A stretch of 64,000 nt of DNA from Chryseobacterium glaciei (GTDB lineage Bacteria; Bacteroidota; Bacteroidia; Flavobacteriales; Weeksellaceae), in assembly GCF_001648155.1 (NCBI RefSeq), contig NZ_CP015199.1, positions 1,374,501 through 1,438,500 on the forward strand. The letters run 5' to 3'. Shown one piece after another: positions 7,413-15,340 of this stretch (positions within the stretch are counted from its first letter, which is position 1; the number at the start of each line of letters is the position of its first letter). Both the position numbers and the translations under genes were made by a program. Below the pieces are notes generated by a model that saw nothing but the letters and a program-made list of their open reading frames with translations, was not told where the DNA came from and searched no databases.

Positions 7413-8546
7413 CTATTTTAATCTTTTTAATAACGGACTTTGTCTATACCTTTCTTCCTGATATTCTTCGTAAAGATTTTGCAGGGTTTCGGAGATTTTT
7501 CCATATCCGATTTCTTTTCCCCAAGCCAATAATCCTTTTGGATAGTTCACGCCTTTTTGCATTGCTAATTCGATATCTTCATCGTTGGCAACACCTAATC
7601 TTTTGGCTTCAACCGCTTCATTAATCAACATTGAAATAATTCTTAAAAATATTTTTTGATAAAGAGCATCGTCTTTTTGAGCGACAGGTTTTTCTACTCC
7701 TTCACTGTAATCGTAGAAGCCTTTTCCTGTTTTTCTGCCATGAAGTTTGGCTTCTGACATTCTTTGTTGAAGAAGAGATGGTTTGTATTTCGGATCATAG
7801 AAATACTCTTTGTAAACCGTTGTGGTTACTGAGAAATTTACATCAACACCTATTAAATCCATTAATTCAAAAGGCCCCATTTTGAAGTTTCCGATTGTTT
7901 TCATCGCTTCATCAACTTGTTCAATAGTTGCGATGTTTTCTTCAACAATTCTCAGTCCTTCACCGTAGTAAGGACGAGCAATTCTGTTAACGATAAATCC
8001 AGGAATATCTTTAGCAATCACAGGCGTTTTACCCCAATCTTTCATCAGATTGTAGATCTTTTCCGCTAACGATTTTTCTGTCAATAAAGATGGAATGACC
8101 TCAACTAAAGGCATCAAAGGAGCAGGATTGAAGAAGTGAATTCCAATAAAACGCTCCGGTTTTTGTAATTCCGCACCGAGAGAGGTGATGGAAATGGATG
8201 ATGTATTGGAACCGATGATACAGTTTTCTGAAACGTAAGTCTCTAATTCTGTGAAAACTTTGGTTTTAATTTCTTTGTTTTCGATAATGGCTTCAATCAC
8301 TAAATCAGAATCTTTTAAATCCTGTAAAGTTTCACCTTTAACGATATTATTTCTGATTTCTGTGGCTTTTTCCTGAGAAATTTTAGCTTTTTCAACTAAT
8401 TTATTTAATGTTTTCTCTAAGCCTGAAAGTGCTTTATCAATTTGCGGAGTATTTGCATCGAATAAAACAACTTTGCGACCCGCTGTTGCAGCGACCTGAG
8501 CGATTCCTACGCCCATAGTTCCTGCACCAATAATTCCTACATTCAT
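7413..8546 (-). CDS. paaH: 3-hydroxyadipyl-CoA dehydrogenase
   Basis: 377 residues. The N-terminal Rossmann domain has the NAD motif GIIGAGTMGVGIAQVAA (residues 4-20). The 3-hydroxyacyl-CoA dehydrogenase core has NTSSISIT and the catalytic His in IHFFNPAPLMPLVEVI, and the C-terminal helical 3HCDH domain contains GPFELMDLIGVDV. It oxidises 3-hydroxyadipyl-CoA to 3-oxoadipyl-CoA, the substrate of PaaJ. It is shorter than E. coli PaaH (475), lacking the extra C-terminal part. By sequence alone a 3-hydroxybutyryl-CoA dehydrogenase role is possible; the operon position favours PaaH. Confidence 0.9.
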   Translation of the reverse strand: MNVGIIGAGTMGVGIAQVAATAGRKVVLFDANTPQIDKALSGLEKTLNKLVEKAKISQEKATEIRNNIVKGETLQDLKDSDLVIEAIIENKEIKTKVFTELETYVSENCIIGSNTSSISITSLGAELQKPERFIGIHFFNPAPLMPLVEVIPSLLTEKSLAEKIYNLMKDWGKTPVIAKDIPGFIVNRIARPYYGEGLRIVEENIATIEQVDEAMKTIGNFKMGPFELMDLIGVDVNFSVTTTVYKEYFYDPKYKPSLLQQRMSEAKLHGRKTGKGFYDYSEGVEKPVAQKDDALYQKIFLRIISMLINEAVEAKRLGVANDEDIELAMQKGVNYPKGLLAWGKEIGYGKISETLQNLYEEYQEERYRQSPLLKRLK

Positions 8547-8551
8547 AATTT

Positions 8552-8649
8552 AACAGTGTATCAATATAACAATGTAACAATCACATTATGTCATGCTGAA
8601 CTTTTCAAAGCATATCAATTGGTAAATTGTTACATTGATAAATTGTTAT
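8552..8649. repeat. Inverted octamer array with palindromic core, paaH-paaG spacer
   Basis: The left side (8552-8583) is four 8-base units AACAGTGT, ATCAATAT, AACAATGT, AACAATCA. The right side (8618-8649) is four units ATTGGTAA, ATTGTTAC, ATTGATAA, ATTGTTAT, the reverse-complement phase. The core (8584-8617) contains an imperfect palindrome ATGCTGAACTTTTCAAAGCAT. The same design is at 13188-13283. Confidence 0.75.
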
Positions 8650-8656
8650 ATTAATT

Positions 8657-9457
8657 TTATTTTCCTTTATAATTAGGCTTTCTTTTTTGTAAAAAGGCGC
8701 TTACCCCTTCTTTGAAATCTTCTGTTTCAGCTGCTTCCTGTTGTAGATCACCTTCTAATTCAAGCTGTTCTCTCAGAGTATTTGTATAAGACTGAGCGAA
8801 AGCTTTTTTAGTCAATTTAATCGCTGCAGTTGGCATATTTGACATTTTTTCAAGGATTTCCATTGATTTTGGAGCGAATTCTTCTTCATTGAAAATTTCA
8901 GCAACCAAACCGTACGATTTTGCTTCATCAGCAGATAATCTTTTTCCTGTGAATGCTAAATAATTTGCCAATTGTCTTCCCAATAATTTTGGTAAGAAAT
9001 ACGTTCCACCTGTATCAGGAATCAATCCAATATTTGAAAATGCCTGAGCAAAATATGATTTATCAACCGCCAAAACGAAGTCACAGATCAATGCCAACAT
9101 TGCGCCAGCTCCTACTGCAGGACCATTTACCAATGCAACAACAGGTTTTTTACATTTTGTAATCTCTGTCACCAAAGGGTTATAATAATCTACCACAATC
9201 TTTCTGATGATATCGTGGTCGTGGTGTTCGTTACCTTGTACGAAAGCATCATCCAAGTTTTGACCAGAGCAAAAAGCTTTTCCTCTTCCTGAAATTGCCA
9301 CACATCTTACTGTATCATCGTCGCTACATTCTTTAATGAAATCTTTTAGATCTGATAAAGACGGCTTTGTAAGAGCGTTCATTGTGTCTGGTTGATTGAG
9401 ATAAGCAATTTTAAGTTTTCCGTCAAAATGCGTTTCAATATCAAGTTGTGTATACAT
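8657..9457 (-). CDS. paaG: 1,2-epoxyphenylacetyl-CoA isomerase PaaG (crotonase family)
   Basis: 266 residues. Crotonase-fold features are the oxyanion-hole loop AFCSGQNL near residue 63, GPAVGAGAMLAL near 115, and LGLIPDTGGTYF-like IGLIPDTGGTYF near 142. The C-terminal EGVSAFLQKRKPNYKGK closely follows E. coli PaaG (262 residues). It isomerises the ring epoxide to oxepin-CoA, the substrate of PaaZ. It follows paaD. PaaF is a related crotonase; the end motif and position favour PaaG. Confidence 0.9.
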   Translation of the reverse strand: MYTQLDIETHFDGKLKIAYLNQPDTMNALTKPSLSDLKDFIKECSDDDTVRCVAISGRGKAFCSGQNLDDAFVQGNEHHDHDIIRKIVVDYYNPLVTEITKCKKPVVALVNGPAVGAGAMLALICDFVLAVDKSYFAQAFSNIGLIPDTGGTYFLPKLLGRQLANYLAFTGKRLSADEAKSYGLVAEIFNEEEFAPKSMEILEKMSNMPTAAIKLTKKAFAQSYTNTLREQLELEGDLQQEAAETEDFKEGVSAFLQKRKPNYKGK

Positions 9458-9506
9458 GGTTTTAAATTTAATGTTTAAAGAATTAAAAAATTACACTGCT
9501 CTAATT

Positions 9507-9536
9507 TAACAATATTAAATAACGTAGCAATGTATC
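9507..9536. repeat. Left-half octamer array remnant, paaG-paaD spacer
   Basis: The sequence starting AACAATAT and ending GCAATGTATCA resembles the left arms of the octamer arrays at 8552 and 13188. The matching right-half type lies at 12100-12133, so the two halves bracket paaD plus the beta-helix gene. Confidence 0.4.
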
Positions 9537-9571
9537 ATTTTAATGACATTTAAAATAATCAAAAGGCTCTA
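9537..9571. repeat. 35-base direct repeat, copy 1 (native paaD 3' end)
   Basis: This segment encodes the last ten PaaD residues (LEPFDYFKCH) and the stop. It is identical, base for base, to 11973-12007 and in the same orientation. This is the functional copy because it is in frame with intact paaD. Confidence 0.9.
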
Positions 9572-10007
9572 AACAGTCTAAACACTGATACGAAGCCTTG
9601 CATAATGTAGACCCGAATCTGCTAATCTGTTTTGAATGCATAGAACCACAACGCGGACATTTTTTCGGTTTCCCGATGTGATGTTCGTCTGCTCCTTTTT
9701 CTGGAGGTGAAATTCCGTACACACGAAGTTTTTCTCTCGCTTCATCCGTCAACCAATCTGTTGTCCAAATCGGAAACATTTTGGTGACTACTTTCGCATC
9801 CCAACCGTTTTCCTTCATGATTTTCATGATGTCTTCCTCAATGGTAAACATAGCGGGACAGGCAGAATAAGTAGGCGTAATAGTTACTTCACAAGAATTC
9901 TCGCTCGTAACTTTCGCTTCTCTTACAATACCTAATTCCACGATATTGATTACCGGAATTTCCGGATCGGGGACTTGTGTTAATATGTTTAAAATATTGT
10001 TTTGCAT
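9540..10007 (-). CDS. paaD: Phenylacetyl-CoA epoxidase maturation/accessory subunit PaaD
   Basis: 155 residues. The N-terminal DUF59/MIP18 domain (about 5-85) contains VPDPEIPVINIVELGIVRE and TPTYSACPAM. The C-terminal zinc ribbon has CPRCGS and further cysteines in TLCKASYQCLDCLEPFDYFKCH. PaaD is needed for active epoxidase and is thought to act in iron-sulfur maturation of the complex. It is normally directly after paaC; here a beta-helix gene separates them. Its last 10 codons are duplicated at 11973-12007. Confidence 0.95.
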   Translation of the reverse strand: MQNNILNILTQVPDPEIPVINIVELGIVREAKVTSENSCEVTITPTYSACPAMFTIEEDIMKIMKENGWDAKVVTKMFPIWTTDWLTDEAREKLRVYGISPPEKGADEHHIGKPKKCPRCGSMHSKQISRFGSTLCKASYQCLDCLEPFDYFKCH

Positions 10008-10045
10008 AATTAAAAAGAAAGATATGCTTTTTTAATTTTAAAGCT

Positions 10046-11833
10046 TTATATAGGAAGATTATTGTGATAATTACCTACTTTAATGTTATCAGTATAATCT
10101 TCTAAAAATGGTTGTACACAATCATAAAAGATATTGTCTTTTACAAAATTTTCATGACATCTTAAAAATAGACCATATTTAACATTATTTATTTCATTAC
10201 TTGATATGGCAATCCTATCATCAAGAGAACTTACTGTTACTAAAGGTTCAACATTAATTATATTTATAGTAACACCACTTCCTTTGCTATTCCCTGAAAT
10301 AAAATTATCATTTATACGCATTCGCCCCATAAAAGTATGATTTCCTGATAGGCCATTTACCTGAACCCCAATAAAGCCAACAAACTGTGCCTCTTTTCTT
10401 CCATTAAGATGATTATCATTAATATAAATTTTTTCTACATTATTAGATTGTAGAAGTGAAGTATCATAACCTCTTTTAAATCCGTCAATTTCTATACCTA
10501 TACCTATAAGATTCATTACTTGGTTATTATTAATCGATACAACACTTACATCACCATGAATTTTAACTCCATATCTTAAATTATACATTTTATTATGGGA
10601 AATTTCAATATTTTCTGCTGCACAAAAAGGGGATAATCCTTGTATCGTAATTCCATGGCTAAATTCACTAGATGAATCTAAAATATTATTATTTATACTT
10701 ATATTCTTAAATTCTGTTTGATTATATTTGGGTTCTTCTCTAGAGGAGGACATAATCATTCCATCTTCGTCGGCAATTAATTGATGAATAATATTATTAC
10801 TAATAATTCCATTTTTTCTGGTTCCGTCAAATCTAATAACACCCCAAATCATATTTTCAAAAATATTATTAGAAATGATAAAATTATTCACATTATCATA
10901 AAAATCTATTGCATAGAGCCTGTGTCCTCCGGCATGGTTTCTTCCACAATATTCAAAGTAGTTATTATTTACTAAAACTGATTTAAACTCACCAAGATCA
11001 AAAGCAAAAATTGCAACAACACCATGATCCGGATTTGTGTTCTCTGCATTTTTGAAGGAATTATTTTCTATAACGACTTCTGCATAACGAGATTGCGCTA
11101 TAACTAAGTGTTCCATTACATATTTTTGTTCTTGCACTCCACTTTCAAAAAGATTATTACGAACTAATATATGTCCTCTATGGCAAGAATAGATATTTAC
11201 AGCACGATTATATAAATCAAAAAAACTACAATCTGTAATTTCAATATTGCTTGATTCTGTTATATAAATACTACCGTTAAATTCTTTTGGTGCTGGGGAA
11301 GCTGCATTATCGTCAGAATTATAAACAGGTAAATTCCTTTTATTTTGGTCAAATCTAAGTCCTTCAATAATGAAATTATGACAGTCATTAAAACTTAAAT
11401 AAAATCCTTCGACACGATCATTTGTACTAGGCTTAATTAGTGTGTGTTGCTTATCCCCCAAAAGTTTAAAACAGGAAATACCATCAAAACTTAATTGTTC
11501 ATTAACAATATATTCTTTCGCATCAAATCTTAAAGTTGCTCCTAAATATGCTGCAGTATTAATTGCTTTAGTTAGCATGACTTTATCTCCGGTCCCATTT
11601 GTTAAATCAGTGGGATAAGTACATCTGTACCATTCTATATTAATGGTATTCTCTGTATAAATGGCTTTATAATATTTCCCATTTTCTTGTTTCAGAACAA
11701 CATCATCTAGTAAGCTAGTACTAATAGGGTCTATTTCTTGATAACGGATAATTTCTCCGGTATTGTGAAATGTTTTAGTAAGAGTGGATTCCTGACATGT
11801 TGATGGAAATTTCAGGCTGTTGCAATTTGTCAT
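10046..11833 (-). CDS. Right-handed beta-helix protein (pectate-lyase-like), passenger in the paa operon
   Basis: 595 residues. After an N-terminal part of about 90 residues comes a tailspike/pectate-lyase-like opening (NGTGDKVMLTKAINTAAYLGATLRFDAKEYIVNEQL). It is followed by many parallel beta-helix coils rich in Asn and Ile, such as IEITDCSFFDLYNRAVNIYS, ILVRNNLFESG, VVIENNSF and FIISNNIFEN (roughly residues 130-570). No signal peptide or lipobox is visible, unusual for a carbohydrate-active beta-helix protein. It sits between paaC and paaD, next to a fragment of paaD, so it was probably acquired. It could be a phage tailspike-like protein or a cytoplasmic epimerase/lyase; the substrate is unknown. 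Confidence 0.75.
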   Translation of the reverse strand: MTNCNSLKFPSTCQESTLTKTFHNTGEIIRYQEIDPISTSLLDDVVLKQENGKYYKAIYTENTINIEWYRCTYPTDLTNGTGDKVMLTKAINTAAYLGATLRFDAKEYIVNEQLSFDGISCFKLLGDKQHTLIKPSTNDRVEGFYLSFNDCHNFIIEGLRFDQNKRNLPVYNSDDNAASPAPKEFNGSIYITESSNIEITDCSFFDLYNRAVNIYSCHRGHILVRNNLFESGVQEQKYVMEHLVIAQSRYAEVVIENNSFKNAENTNPDHGVVAIFAFDLGEFKSVLVNNNYFEYCGRNHAGGHRLYAIDFYDNVNNFIISNNIFENMIWGVIRFDGTRKNGIISNNIIHQLIADEDGMIMSSSREEPKYNQTEFKNISINNNILDSSSEFSHGITIQGLSPFCAAENIEISHNKMYNLRYGVKIHGDVSVVSINNNQVMNLIGIGIEIDGFKRGYDTSLLQSNNVEKIYINDNHLNGRKEAQFVGFIGVQVNGLSGNHTFMGRMRINDNFISGNSKGSGVTINIINVEPLVTVSSLDDRIAISSNEINNVKYGLFLRCHENFVKDNIFYDCVQPFLEDYTDNIKVGNYHNNLPI

Positions 11834-11892
11834 AATTAATTTTTTTTTGTATTGATTATTTTAAATATGATCATTAAAAAATGATACTGAAG

Positions 11893-11900
11893 CAAAAATA
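11893..11900 (-). promoter_or_regulatory. Possible Bacteroidota -7 box upstream of the beta-helix gene
   Basis: The minus strand reads TATTTTTG, matching TAnnTTTG, 59 bases before the start codon. The nearest TTTTG upstream is only 14 bases away, shorter than usual, so the call is weak. Confidence 0.3.
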
Positions 11901-11972
11901 AATGCTAGTAACGACAAAACTCGTCGTATTATTTACATGAAGTAATTTATTTTGTAAATGACTTCTTCATAT

Positions 11973-12007
11973 TTTTAATGACATTTAAAATAATCAAAAG
12001 GCTCTAA
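11973..12007 (-). pseudogene. paaD 3'-end fragment (direct repeat copy 2)
   Basis: An exact 35-base copy of 9537-9571, encoding the last ten residues and stop of PaaD, with no upstream paaD sequence. It is left over from a duplication, replacement or insertion event that put the beta-helix gene between paaC and paaD. Confidence 0.85.
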
Positions 12008-12099
12008 TTATTAAGTTCGCAAAGGCATTTGATTTCACTCAGCAAAGTCAACAAAGAGTAAAACTCTCTCAATGACACTTTAATATTTCACTTTTAAAC

Positions 12100-12133
12100 T
12101 TGTTACATTGGTAAATTGCTTCATTGTTACATT
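12100..12133. repeat. Right-half octamer array upstream of the paaC stop
   Basis: Units TTGTTAC, ATTGGTAA, ATTGCTTC, ATTGTTAC match the right arms of the arrays at 8618-8649 and 13249-13283. No left arm is present here; the nearest left-type arm is at 9507-9536. Confidence 0.55.
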
Positions 12134-12140
12134 TAAAAGT

Positions 12141-12890
12141 TTACCACGTACAACCAGGATACGCTCTTTGCATATATTGCAATTCGCAAAGCATAAATCC
12201 GAAATATTCTGTATGATAACCTGTTCTTGATTTTGGTTGCATAAAAGGATTTGTCGGATATTCTAAACCGAAATCTGCAAAATCTTTTTTGGTAATAGAA
12301 AGAAAATCTTCATACAACGCATCAACATTTGGAGCGATGTTTAAAGCAATTAAATCATCTTCTCCTTCCACTTTTGCGAATAAACCTTTTGAATATTCCC
12401 AGATATTTTCAAGAGATTTCACCAAACGAGCTTTACTTTCTTCTGTTCCCTGAGCGAAAATTTTCATCCAAGATGCAGCGTGAGTATAATGATACCTTAC
12501 TTCTTTCAAAGATTTTTGAGCAAGAGCAAAAAGTTCTTCATCTGCAGAATTTGACAATGCCTCGTACATCAATTTCTGATACACTGCGAAAATATACACT
12601 TTAAGAATCGTCTGCGCATAATCTTCATTCGGAAGTTCAACCCAATGCGCATTTACGTATTCGTGCTCGTATCTTAAAAATGCTAAATCATCTTCACTTT
12701 TACCGTTATCGGCAACTCTTGAAGCATAAACATAAAAGTTGTTTGCTTGTCCAAGCTCGTCTAATGCGATGTTTGTTAATGCAATATCTTCCTCTAAATA
12801 AGGACCTTCACCGCACCACGCAGACAATCTCTGTCCCATGATGAAACTGTCGTCAGCAAACTTTAATAAATAATTGAATAGTGCGCTCAT
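12141..12890 (-). CDS. paaC: 1,2-phenylacetyl-CoA epoxidase structural subunit PaaC
   Basis: 249 residues, a ferritin-like four-helix protein that forms the core dimer with PaaA. Family features include LSAWCGEGPYLEEDIALTNIALDELGQA near residue 22 and the C-terminal GYHTEYFGFMLCELQYMQR. Its start codon overlaps the paaB stop (TAATG, one base shared), so translation is probably coupled. Length matches E. coli PaaC (248). Confidence 0.96.
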   Translation of the reverse strand: MSALFNYLLKFADDSFIMGQRLSAWCGEGPYLEEDIALTNIALDELGQANNFYVYASRVADNGKSEDDLAFLRYEHEYVNAHWVELPNEDYAQTILKVYIFAVYQKLMYEALSNSADEELFALAQKSLKEVRYHYTHAASWMKIFAQGTEESKARLVKSLENIWEYSKGLFAKVEGEDDLIALNIAPNVDALYEDFLSITKKDFADFGLEYPTNPFMQPKSRTGYHTEYFGFMLCELQYMQRAYPGCTW

Positions 12891-13171
12891 TACATGTTTT
12901 TTACATCGTTAGGAATATCGTAGAACGTCGGGTGACGGTACAATTTATCATCAGCCGGATCGAAGAATGCTTCTTTATCAATTCCTTCTGAAGTCACAAT
13001 ATATTTACTTGGTACAACCCAAACGGAAGTTCCTTCTTTTCTTCTTGTATAAACGTCTCTTGCGTTCTGCAAAGCCATTTCTGCTGTTGGCGCCTGTACT
13101 ATTCCAACGTGTTTGTGAGATAATCCCGGTTTAGTCTGAATAAACACTTCCCACATATCTAAATTTGCCAT
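12890..13171 (-). CDS. paaB: 1,2-phenylacetyl-CoA epoxidase subunit PaaB
   Basis: 93 residues, MANLDMWEVFIQTKPGLSHKHVG to the end, the usual size for this small bridging subunit of the epoxidase. The open frame extends to 13216, but that extension lies in the octamer array and has no family counterpart, so I use the ATG at 13171. The stop overlaps the paaC start. Confidence 0.95.
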   Translation of the reverse strand: MANLDMWEVFIQTKPGLSHKHVGIVQAPTAEMALQNARDVYTRRKEGTSVWVVPSKYIVTSEGIDKEAFFDPADDKLYRHPTFYDIPNDVKNM

Positions 13172-13187
13172 AAATAAAATTAAATTT

Positions 13188-13283
13188 AACAATGTATCAA
13201 TGTACCAGTTTACCAATGAAATGCTTCGACAAGCTCAGCATGACAATGATTGTTACATTTTTACATTGGTATATTGTTATATT
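13188..13283. repeat. Inverted octamer array with palindromic core, paaA-paaB spacer
   Basis: Left units: AACAATGT, ATCAATGT, ACCAGTTT, ACCAATGA (13188-13219). Right units: ATTGTTAC, ATTTTTAC, ATTGGTAT, ATTGTTAT, ATTG (13249-13284). The core has ATGCTTCGACAAGCTCAGCAT, a sequence familiar between genes of many Bacteroidota (from memory). The right array runs into the paaA stop codon (13277-13279). Confidence 0.75.
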
Positions 13284-14215
13284 GAAATTTTTTCTTGTTT
13301 CTCCGCAAAAGCAATCGCCGCTTCTTTTACCCAAAGGTTTTCCTGCTGCGCTTTTACTTTTGTCTGTAATCTTTTCTTGTTACAAGGTCCGTTTCCTTTT
13401 AAGATCTCCATAAATTCATCCCAAGGAAGTTCTCCGAAATCATAATGTTGTCTTTCCTCATTCCATTTAAGATCTTTATCAGGCATGGTTAATCCTAAGA
13501 ATTCAGCCTGAGAAACGGTAACATCGATGAACCTCTGACGAAGACTGTCGTTACTTTCTCTTTTTACTCTGTAATTCATAGAGATTTTAGAGTTTGGCGA
13601 ACTGTCGTCATTTGGACCAAACATCATTAAAGCCGGCCACCAGAAACGGTTTAATGAAGCCTGAGCCATTTCTTTCTGTTGTTTTGTACCACGACAAAGT
13701 GCCATCAAAATCTCGTAACCTTGTCTTTGGTGGAAAGATTCTTCTTTACAAATTTTCACCATTGCTCTTGAATAAGGACCGTAAGAATTTCCCATCAACA
13801 TTACCTGATTCATGATTGCAGCACCATCCACCAGCCAACCGATCGCTCCGATGTCTGCCCAACTTAATGTAGGATAGTTAAAAATACTTGAATATTTCGC
13901 TTTTCCTTCCAACATATCATCATAGGTTGCGTCTCTATCCGCTCTGATGGTTCCGTTTCCTAAAGTTTCAGTAGCAGAATAAAGGTATAAACCGTGACCT
14001 GCTTCATCCTGAACTTTAGCTAAAAGAGCCATTTTTCTTCTCAATGAAGGCGCTCTGGAAATCCAGTTCGCTTCCGGCAACATTCCGACAATCTCAGAAT
14101 GCGCGTGCTGTGAAATCTGACGAACCAATAATTTTCTGTAATCATCGGGCATTACATCTTTTGGTTCTACTTTATTTTCGTCGTGAACGTATTGAACAAA
14201 TTTTTCTAAGTCCAT
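13277..14215 (-). CDS. paaA: 1,2-phenylacetyl-CoA epoxidase catalytic subunit PaaA
   Basis: 312 residues, the di-iron monooxygenase subunit that epoxidises the aromatic ring of phenylacetyl-CoA. Iron-ligand motifs are DEAGHG (in [20 protein letters not shown], about residues 68-87) and [11 protein letters not shown] (about residues 156-166). Length matches E. coli PaaA (309). It is between paaE and paaB. Confidence 0.97.
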   Translation of the reverse strand: MDLEKFVQYVHDENKVEPKDVMPDDYRKLLVRQISQHAHSEIVGMLPEANWISRAPSLRRKMALLAKVQDEAGHGLYLYSATETLGNGTIRADRDATYDDMLEGKAKYSSIFNYPTLSWADIGAIGWLVDGAAIMNQVMLMGNSYGPYSRAMVKICKEESFHQRQGYEILMALCRGTKQQKEMAQASLNRFWWPALMMFGPNDDSSPNSKISMNYRVKRESNDSLRQRFIDVTVSQAEFLGLTMPDKDLKWNEERQHYDFGELPWDEFMEILKGNGPCNKKRLQTKVKAQQENLWVKEAAIAFAEKQEKISI

Positions 14216-14254
14216 CTTTTTTTAGTTTTAATAATGAAAAAAATTCATTAAAAA

Positions 14255-15340
14255 TTATACATCATAATTAAGCATCACCACATTGGTTGTCGGGTGACAT
14301 TGGCAAGTAAGAACAAATCCTCTTGCTACCTCGTCTTCGGTAAGCGCGAAATTTTTCTCCATGAAAACTTCCCCTTCCAAAACCTGCGCTTTACACGTAC
14401 AACAAACCCCTCCTTTGCATGCAAAAGGTACAGGAAGATTGTCTTTCAATGCTTTATCTAAGATACTCTCTTTTTTAGAATTAAGGTGAAACGAATATTC
14501 ATCATCATCGATGATCACCGTTACCATACTTTCTAAGTTAGCAATTGCCTTGAATTCATCGCTCATTTCCTCAGAATTTTCTTCGTCAGGCGCGGTGAAA
14601 TATTCAAATAAAACCTGAATAGCAGGTACTTTTTTATCTTTCTTTAAATAATCTGCAATCCCTTTAATCATTTCTGAAGGTCCGCAAATGAAGAATGTAG
14701 ATTCTTTAACATCAATATCTGCATATCTTTCAAATAAATGATCTAATTTTTCAGGAGAAATTCTTCCTTCAAAAATCGGATCTTCATGCTGCTCACGGCT
14801 TACTAAATAAACAACTTTCAGTCTTCCGTTAAAAGTTTCAACCAATTTATCGATTTCAGTCTTTTTCATCACATGATTCATACTTCTGTTGCTGTAGAAC
14901 AGATAAGCGTTTGAATTAGGCTCTTGATAAAGACTTTCTTTGATATTTGATAAAACCGGAGAAATTCCGCTTCCCGCCGCCAAACCAACATAAGTTTTTA
15001 CGTTTGTCGGGTGATAAGATGTATTAAAACCGCCCATCGGAGGCATCACTTCAAGAACTTCATCCATGTGAAGATGCTCGTTGAAATAACCTGAAACTTT
15101 TCCATTTTCTAAAAGCTTAACCAATACTTCCAGCGTGTTGCTTTTTTCACTCGGAGCATTGCAGATAGAATAAGAACGTCTCTCTTCGTTTCCGTCGATC
15201 ATCATTCTGAAGTTAAGATACTGCCCCTGCTTGAATCTGAATTTATCCTTCAGTTCCTCAGGAATTTCAACGGCTACATTGACTGCGTCGTTGGTATCTT
15301 TCTGAACCCTTACAGTTTTTAATTTATAAAATGAATTCAT
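14255..15340 (-). CDS. paaE: Phenylacetyl-CoA epoxidase reductase PaaE
   Basis: 361 residues. An FAD-binding ferredoxin-reductase domain (RRSYSICNAP near residue 55; NAD-site GLAAGSGISPVLSNIKE near 120) is joined to a C-terminal plant-type 2Fe-2S ferredoxin domain with C-x4-C-x2-C (CKGGVCCTC) and a final Cys in LTCQCHP. It passes electrons from NADPH to PaaA. Its start overlaps the paaK stop by 4 bases (ATGA), showing tight coupling. Confidence 0.96.
   Translation of the reverse strand: MNSFYKLKTVRVQKDTNDAVNVAVEIPEELKDKFRFKQGQYLNFRMMIDGNEERRSYSICNAPSEKSNTLEVLVKLLENGKVSGYFNEHLHMDEVLEVMPPMGGFNTSYHPTNVKTYVGLAAGSGISPVLSNIKESLYQEPNSNAYLFYSNRSMNHVMKKTEIDKLVETFNGRLKVVYLVSREQHEDPIFEGRISPEKLDHLFERYADIDVKESTFFICGPSEMIKGIADYLKKDKKVPAIQVLFEYFTAPDEENSEEMSDEFKAIANLESMVTVIIDDDEYSFHLNSKKESILDKALKDNLPVPFACKGGVCCTCKAQVLEGEVFMEKNFALTEDEVARGFVLTCQCHPTTNVVMLNYDV

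Larger units (their letters stand above)
11834..12140. other. 307-base spacer between paaC and the beta-helix gene
   Basis: It holds a possible -7 element for the beta-helix gene (11893-11900), the paaD 3'-end fragment (11973-12007), an AT-rich segment of about 90 bases with no open frame, and the half octamer array (12100-12133). Other paaC-paaD gaps would be expected to be short, so this spacer is part of the insertion scar. Confidence 0.6.

Noticed and set aside
10046..11833. The beta-helix gene as part of a prophage
   Set aside because: No integrase, capsid, tail or lysis genes are near; neighbours are paa genes on both sides. Only the fold suggests a tailspike.
9537..12007. The 35-base repeat as an integrase attachment-site pair
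   Set aside because: The body of paaD lies between the copies instead of outside, and there is no integrase gene, so classical 3'-end integration does not fit.
8552..13283. Octamer arrays as a CRISPR array
   Set aside because: Units are 8 bases without spacers, inverted about a core, and no cas gene is present.
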